64,000 nt of DNA from Aldrovandia affinis (taxonomy: Eukaryota > Chordata > Actinopteri > Notacanthiformes > Halosauridae). A model generated the notes under the pieces. That model was not told the DNA's origin. It saw only the letters and a program-made list of their open reading frames with translations, and searched no databases. The first letter of the stretch is position 1. The number at the start of each line of letters is the position of its first letter. The DNA lies in assembly GCA_029706075.1 (NCBI GenBank), contig JAINUG010000138.1:2755144-2819143 (forward strand). The letters run 5' to 3'. The position numbers were made by a program, and so were the translations under genes. Shown in pieces: positions 57,391-64,000 of this stretch.

Positions 57391-59450
57391 GGTAGCCAAA
57401 TGGATTCAGGCTATCATACACGCACTGGAAGTATGCTCAATCTCCCCCATCCTCTTCGTAGCAGCATTTGAGGTCATCCTGATCGGGGCAAGGCAGGTAG
57501 TGGGTGGCATCCGGCTGCCTGCAGGTCAGAGGCTCCCCTAAGGAGCTATATGGATGACATCACGTGCCTACTACAAACTGCCCCATGCACATCCAGGCTG
57601 CTTAAGAGGCTGGACGAGCTGATCATCTGGGCAAGGATGAACTTCAAGCCACAGAAGTTGAGGAGCCTTTCATTGCGGAAAGGGGAGAGGAATGACAGAG
57701 TCACCTTCACCATTGGCGGGGAAGACATCCCCCGCATCGTGGACCAGCCCATCCGAAGCCTGGGAAGACTATATACATCTCGTTTCTCAGACAAGGATAT
57801 GGGGAAAACCATCCTTCAGCAGCTTTCAGAAGGTCTGTCAAAGATTGACTCAAGCCAGCTACCCAGAAAGCACAAGGTGTGGTGCTATCATTTCACCCTG
57901 TATCCACGGGTGATGTGGCCTCTGAAGCTGTGTGAAGTCACCTCATCAGCCGTAAGCCGGATGGAGGCAAAAGCCAACTCCTTCATCTGCAAATGGCTGG
58001 GTCTGCCACGTTGTTTCTCAGCAGCTGGCCTATACGGACGGAACTCACTCCAACTACCCCTGAAATCCATCACCCTGGGCTATAGGCAGGAGAAGGCAAG
58101 GCTAGTGATGGATTTAAGGGACTCCTCCGACAGGACAGTGAAGGAAGCAAATGCCAGAGTTGCGACTGGAAGGAAATGGAGGGCCGAGGAGGAAGTGCAG
58201 AAGGTGATGGGCAGACTTTAACACCAGGAGGTCGTGGGCATGGTGCAGACAGGGCGGGCAGGCCTCGGATGGAGCGATCCACCTGTCCTGTGGTCCAAGG
58301 CAAGTAGGAAGGAGAGGAAGGACCTTGTTGCTTCCGAGGTCACCAGGATTGAGCAGGAGGAGCTCAGAGTGAAGTCTGTGGCAGCAGGGGTGGTGGACAA
58401 CTTGGGAGGGCGTCGCGAGTCGAGCAATCAACTGGGCAGATTTCTGGAAGCTACCACAGGCTCGGCTCAGTTTCCTCATTAGGGCAACCTACGACACCCT
58501 CCCGAGCCCTCGAAACCTCCACCAATGGCTTGGAACAGAGCAATCCTGTGACCTCTGCGGGACCATCAATGCCTCACTCCAGCACGTCTTGTCAGGGTGC
58601 AAAACAGCTCTGACACAGGGTCGGCTCACATGGCGGCACAACCAAGTGCTGAGGAAGCTGGCGGAGGTGCTGGAGAAATGTCGCCAGGAGGCGAACAGCC
58701 AGAGGCCATCAGGGAGCCAACAGAGGATCCACTTCCTCAGACAGGGGAACCCGCACAACACTCCAGCAAGAGACCACCCTCCAACCTACTAACATCAGGG
58801 GCGGAGTGGAAGATGAAAGTGGACCTGGGTAGACAGCTCCAGTTCCCACAGGAAATCTGCAGCACCACCTTAAGACCAGACGTGGTGCTGTGGTCTGCAG
58901 CCGCAAAGTCAGCACTGCTGACAGTACCATGGGAGGAGGGACTGGAAGCTGCCTATGAACGAAAGATGGCAAAGTATGCAGACCTGGTTGCGGATTGCAG
59001 GGAAAGTGGATGGAGTGTGAGGATGTACCCGGTGGAGGTGGGTGCCAGAGGTTTTGTTGGCAGTTCAACATCACGCCTGCTTAGGGACCTGGAGCTACGG
59101 GGAGCCAGATTGTCCAAATCCACCAAAGAACTCTCAGAAGAAGCAGAAAAAGCAAGCCATTGGCTCTGGTTGAGACGACGAGACAAGACTTGGGGAGCAA
59201 CATCCACATAGGTTAAGCTGCAGGGGGTGTCAGGGAGACGTCCCTGTTCACTGCCCCGCCACCAGGAGATGTTCTGAGATAAGGGGCGAAACATTAACGA
59301 TCGGTGGTTCCCAGCTGATGACCCTGCAGCTAAACCTCTTGGTATGCGGTCAGGGACAGGGCCTGGCTCAGGGAAGGGGACGCCCCTGCCATGCATAGTC
59401 CTCCATGGGCACCGTAGGAGGTGCGACAGGCCCAAGGCCTAGCAGTAAGA
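57391..59450 (+). mobile_element. non-LTR retrotransposon, 3' half: RT, CCHC knuckle and restriction-like endonuclease
   Basis: The plus strand encodes, in order: RT palm remnants ([20 protein letters not shown], then YMDDITCLLQ at 57550), a thumb-like region to 58221, a linker (58234-58480), a knuckle CDLCGTINASLQHVLSGC (about 58552-58605), and a PD-(D/E)XK-like domain (RPDVVLWSAAAKSALLTVPW, then AYERKMAKYADLV) ending with WLWLRRRDKTW at 59211. This RT, CCHC, endonuclease order is that of R2/NeSL-type elements. Lesions are a frameshift before YMDD, an in-frame TAA at 58219-58221 and frame changes near 58440-58460 and 58700-58770. It is not functional. Confidence 0.78.
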
Positions 59451-59879
59451 CCACCTCACTGTATATAATAATTATGTATTATTATTTAATTTGTTGAAGA
59501 AATAATTACAGAAAGGCATGCACTTTAAATAAATGACAAGACAAATAGCCTATTAACAATAAAACATCACTACATCAAACATATCCAGGATACCAACACC
59601 CTAAATAATAATTAAAAACTACTTGTCTATAATTAGTCAATTCCGTAAGAAATAGAACTTGTGGTGGTGTACACAATGACATAAAACTATGCAAACCGTC
59701 TTGCTCAGAAAATGCTTTTGAATGTATATACTGCAAATAATGATGTAACCCAATTAAAAGCACAACTTCAATCTCCCACACAAACACAATCAAGGCATTC
59801 TTGATTTACAAAGATAACTTTATTTAATGCAATGTAATACAGTAAAGCAAAAGTGCGGAAAAACGTGGTAAATTAGCTA

Positions 59880-60370
59880 CATTATGAGAAGTTTCTCATA
59901 CACATTTCTATAGGTTTCTAAACATTTCTAAAAGTTTCTAGCAGTTTCTAAAATGTTCTAAAAGTGATACATGAACTACATTATGATAAGTTTCAACAAG
60001 TGAATAAGTCTCTAATTTTCTAAAAAAGTTTTTAAACATTTCTATAAGTTTCTAAAAGTTTCTATAAATTCCTAAAAGTGATACATTAACATTAAAAGTT
60101 ACTACAAGTGAATAAGTTTCTATAGGTTTCTAAACATTTCTAAAAGTTTCTATAAGTTTCTAAAATGTTCTAAAAGTGATACATGAACTAAGTTTTGAAT
60201 GAAAGTTTCAACAAGTGAATAATGTCTATATTTCCTAAAGTTTCTAATGTTTTAAACATTTCTATAAGTTTCTAAATAAATTCCTAAAAGTGATACATTA
60301 ACATTATAAAAAGTTACTACAAGTGAATACGTTTCTAAATGTTTCTAAAGGTTTCTAAAAGTTTTTGTTT
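59880..60370 (+). repeat. satellite with 212-bp higher-order period
   Basis: The basic motif TTTCTAAAAGTTTCTATAAG repeats in units of 114 and 98 bp. The phrase AAAGTGATACATGAAC occurs at 59961 and 60173, and the variant AAAGTGATACATTAAC at 60075 and 60287. The two unit types alternate with an exact 212-bp dimer period. It ends about 70 bp from the last exon of the coiled-coil gene. Confidence 0.88.
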
Positions 60371-60435
60371 TTGTATACATCTAGCACTACATTTCTCTAT
60401 CAGCTTGCCCTGCCCCCTCATTTGCCACATCCTCT

Positions 60436-60496
60436 TCATTTTTTATCTGTCTTATCCTCACTGATATTACTGTGAGGACCCTTCCTTAGCATCTGC
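60436..60496 (-). CDS. terminal exon of the coiled-coil gene
   Basis: A strong polypyrimidine tract ending in CTCTCTTATGACAAG precedes it. It supplies the base that completes the split Gln codon of exon 10 (61029), then 19 codons (QMLRKGPHSNISEDKTDKK) and TGA. The alternative is that exon 10 reads into TGA at its own end (NQ stop), which would drop this exon. Confidence 0.55.
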
Positions 60497-63400
60497 CTTG
60501 TCATAAGAGAGAAAGAAAGTGAGAAGGAGTGGGAAGAATGACAAATGTTACAGTCATAGCCGTGAGTAGAAGCTCACGAGGATAGAAGAGGATACAGGCC
60601 AAGCGTTTTTCATCACACGACTATGGCAGGAAGAGTAAAGGCCTCTACGCACATTGGGCGGGCGGGGGGGCTCACCATTCTCAGCAGGGGGTCACCCAGT
60701 GGGAGCAGCCAGGAGTGGGCACGGAGCGTGTCTGGAGATCAGCTTGTTTACAGCTGGCCTGATCAAGTCTGTGAAACGGGAGAGATCCCAGTGGTCAGAG
60801 CACAGATACAGGGGCCAGTTGCCTAAGCAAGCAGGACTCACTCCAAGTTGCCTCTGAAGAGACAACGACCATCTCAGATGATAGCAAACAAGCCACTAAT
60901 TGACAAGCTTTAATTGTTTGTTTAATAATTATTACATAAGCCATTTATGGGCCATTTCATAATCAATCCTAGACTATTGCCCACAACCCATGAATTTCTG
61001 TACCATCTTTGGTAGTAAATTAACTCACTGATTGCAGAAATCTTTGATTTCTTTTTTGTGCGCTGCCAGTGCATGCTCAGAGTAGCAAGCTTTCCTCTGG
61101 TTCGCCAAATTGTCCTGCAACTTCTTTCTAAGATGGTCAATCTGTGGACAGAGGTGACATTTAGAAGCATACACAGCAAACAAAATCACAGAATAATTAA
61201 TAGAACTCAAGCAAACCATCTTGTGAACAAAGGATTAGAATGCCTTCCTGTATTCTGTGTTAGAAGTTATATTGTAAATGAGGTACATTACGGTGCACTC
61301 TGCAAATACATTTGAAAAAATAATCAGTTACTTTTGGACAGACAACTACAAACTGCCTCTTGAATACACAACTTCCACTAAAATACTGACATAAGAAATG
61401 CATCACACTGGACAAATATGACTCTTGTGAAGGGGAGTGTGCGGTGTTTGTGTTGGGGGAAGTTATTCACCTCGGCCTTGTAGGAGAACTCAGCTTTCAG
61501 ATGCTGCTCCTCAATGGATGTAACCTTCCAGCTGTGAGACCTGAGCACCTCCTTTATCTTCAGCTCCTTAACACGGCGCTCATAGTCGATCTGACATGCC
61601 TTCCTACAACACAGAGAGCACGGAGGCTACAGGCTACCACTGCAGAAATCATTTTCAAATGATCATTCCTGTTAAACCTGTCTGTTTATTCGTTACACCA
61701 ACATACATTTCTTTCCTCCACCTTACAATTTGAACAATTTTAAGCATTCCAATGTGCATGGCAATATGATATGCTGCCTGGCTTGTCTGCAAGATTATGT
61801 TTTATCACTAATTATTTTCTCCATGTGCCCTATAGATGTATATGGAAAAATCCAGATCTGACACTTGATTCCTGCTTCACTCTCAATGCAATGCCATGTG
61901 TTCACAAAGATGCGTGTGCATGTGTGCATCTTTCCCCGGCCTGTTGCTGGTTACTTACCGCAGGAGAGCCTGATCTTTCCCCTGGCACAGCTCAATCATA
62001 TCGTGCAGTTTTTCGTTGTAAGAGTTAATCTCGATTTGAAAGTTCAACGTTTCTTTTTCCAGAGCTTTGTGGTCTTCCTTCAGAGCTTGGACATTTTCTG
62101 AAGCACAAATGGTCAAAACTCATATATAGGGAATTTAAGTGAATCATTGCACGGTAAGAAATATTCACTGAGCAACGTACCTTCCAGACCCTTGGTCTTT
62201 TTCTCCTCTGCTTGCAGCTTCCTCCGGTACAGGTTTCGCTCTTCAACTGCTTCTGCAAACTTTTCCTGTGCCAGAACGTCATTCGCTACACCCTGAGAAA
62301 ATATCACGGCGTGAGAAAACAGTGCTGGCTGCTAAACACCTGTGGTAATTTTCACAACCGCTAACTTACCGATTCCTCCACGTTATTGGAAGCTGAACGA
62401 AGAACACCACCAGCTAGAAGAAAGAGACGGTAAAAAAATCTTGTCATGACTACAGCAGTCTACAATGATTGCTAACCAGGGAATCTAATTGATTACATGC
62501 AATCAGAATGCATACTATATTCTATAATAATGGGTAGTGGGTATAATAATAGTGGGTATAATAAATATTCACCCCTTTGGCATTTTTCACATTTTATTTT
62601 CTTACTTCATGGAATCAAAATGGATTTGAATTGGGATTCAAAAGGGTGGAACTCACGATTACGAAGGGGCTGCCTCTGTTGGCTGCTTGTGGAAACCTTA
62701 ACGGGCCGTCTCTGGTATCCAGCCAGTTTGCCACTGACCTCAGATAGCCTGCCAACAGACAAAAACACACGATTCAGATGACCGCAATCTGCCCAGGAAA
62801 GATGCGCACTGCATTTCAATGCTTGGCCACTTGAATACACAGTTTTTTTGCAGCAAAATAATCAATCATGGGCCATCCATGGTGCATGTGAATAACCCAT
62901 GTAAGTGGCTTTTGGTAGCAAATGAACTCACTTTTTAGACAACCTGGCCATCTCTCTCCGTTCGAGGCCAAGGGTGCGCCTCAAAGCACAGACTACAGTC
63001 TAGAGGCAAAAGAAGAGTATTGAATATTCGGCCTCATTCTGCATGACACTGAATAACAGAATGTGTTGATTCCACCTCTTGTGAAATCCTTCTCACCCAA
63101 TTCTCCTGTGCTTTTATCTTCTGGGCAGCAATCTGTGGAAAGAGACAAGTGGCAGTTTAGGGACACCGATAAACTGTCATGTGTACATAGCAGCATCATA
63201 CACTGAATGAGCAATTGTTCAATGAGAATTATACTTCCTGTAAGTCAGTGAAAGTAAGGATTAATAATAATTATACCAGCCTTTAGGTCAGAGAGATATA
63301 AGCCCTCATTAAATTAAGAATTTAAATTGCTAAATTAGTTAACTGGAATAAACGTATAAAATAATCTCATCGCACTGGTGGAAAGTCCAGTTTCAAAAGG

Positions 63401-63874
63401 AAAGTGAGGGCAGATTAAGGTGTTGCTTCAAAGCATATTTGCTTACTTGAGTCTTAAGGCCACTCTGTGTATCGTCATTTATCTCATCGATCTCCTGGAT
63501 CCTCTTTTTTAAATTCCTTATTTCCTTCTTTGGCCCATCGGCTTTCATCTCCTTCACACACCGTTCCAGCTCCTCCTCAGTCAGCTTCCTGCAACACGAG
63601 AGAGCAAAAGGCTGTTCAGATCCTAATTCCTGACTCGCTCCGCTTATCGAGGGTGCAAATTATTCTTAATTGAAGAACTGACCGACGGGGTAGCTCGGGA
63701 CAGCTAGCAACTTGGTGGAAACAACTGTTCTTTCTCTCTAATTACCTTTGTTTCCTATCAAACATTCAACTACTAATTTTACTTAATAGCTCTTACTTTT
63801 AACTTCTGCCCAATAATCACTGCAATATAAGCTATCGATGTATGCAGCTAACATACAAACTTTTCACGTTCCAT
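60436..63874 (-). CDS. coiled-coil protein, MIA2/MIA3 (cTAGE5/TANGO1)-like segment, 317 aa, 11 exons
   Basis: Exons in coding order: 63861-63874, 63447-63588, 63097-63132, 62932-62999, 62657-62748, 62370-62413, 62181-62292, 61959-62097, 61471-61603, 61029-61141, 60436-60496. They sum to 954 nt. All junctions are GT-AG and every phase fits, so a real gene is likely. The protein is charged and helical. Residues 25-100 and 140-300 look like coiled coils, and a Ser/Gln/Arg-rich linker lies near 100-125. Residues 50-64 (KTQIAAQKIKAQENW) resemble the NQIATHEKKAHENW motif I recall from MIA3/cTAGE5 coiled coils. If right, it could act at ER exit sites, but it lacks the SH3, membrane and proline-rich parts of that family. 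Another coiled-coil family is possible. Exon 1 (14 nt, donor GTTTGT) is the least certain. Confidence 0.7.
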
Positions 63875-64000
63875 TTCACACACCACAAAACCATGTCGTT
63901 GAACAAACGTGCATTTGAACTCTGAACTGACAGTCGGCAAAGTAGCGTTATCAAAACAAAAGTCCCGCTATCAAAAGAAAAGTACCCAAAGGTAAAAACA

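Overview
This is vertebrate nuclear DNA from a ray-finned (teleost) fish. Genes are split into short exons by GT-AG introns, and the introns and gaps hold typical fish repeats: tRNA-derived SINEs, Tc1/mariner, hAT and Harbinger transposons, LINE 3' ends and microsatellites. There are no bacterial-type operons. I cannot fix the species.

Four genes can be read exon by exon. eif4e (minus strand, first three coding exons, 19-9222) runs off the left edge. metap1 (plus, 11 exons, 10664-32716, 386 aa) is complete. adh5, a class III alcohol dehydrogenase (minus, 9 exons, 35325-48893, 376 aa), is complete, including an 18-nt first exon. A fourth gene (minus, 11 exons, 60436-63874, 317 aa) encodes a coiled-coil protein that resembles part of the MIA2/MIA3 (TANGO1/cTAGE5) coiled-coil region. 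Every exon junction used keeps reading phase. The order and orientation eif4e(-), metap1(+), adh5(-) is the one I know from mammals. eif4e and metap1 are head to head across 1.4 kb, and metap1 and adh5 are tail to tail.

Layout: 1-9.2 kb eif4e with repeat-filled introns; 9.2-10.7 kb shared promoter region; 10.7-32.7 kb metap1, whose introns carry a Tc1 remnant, minisatellites, SINEs, a DIRS-like gag fragment and a 1.6-kb hAT element with an exact target duplication; 32.7-35.3 kb converging 3' regions with a palindromic hAT MITE; 35.3-48.9 kb adh5, whose 8.3-kb first intron holds a Tc1 remnant, a hAT transposase relic with a SINE inside and a degenerate copy of the adh5 promoter; 48.9-53.5 kb gene-poor; 53.5-59.5 kb a stack of mobile elements (a CCHC gag-like ORF, a Harbinger transposase split by a hAT MITE, and the 3' half of a non-LTR retrotransposon with a restriction-like endonuclease); 59.9-60.4 kb a satellite with a 212-bp higher-order period; 60.4-63.9 kb the coiled-coil gene.

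The three recognised genes act in translation initiation (cap binding), removal of the initiator methionine and glutathione-dependent formaldehyde/S-nitrosoglutathione metabolism. Nothing suggests they form one pathway. I found no convincing new defence or biosynthetic system. The most unusual items are the coiled-coil gene, the adh5 splice-acceptor minisatellite, the duplicated adh5 promoter and the nested element stack.
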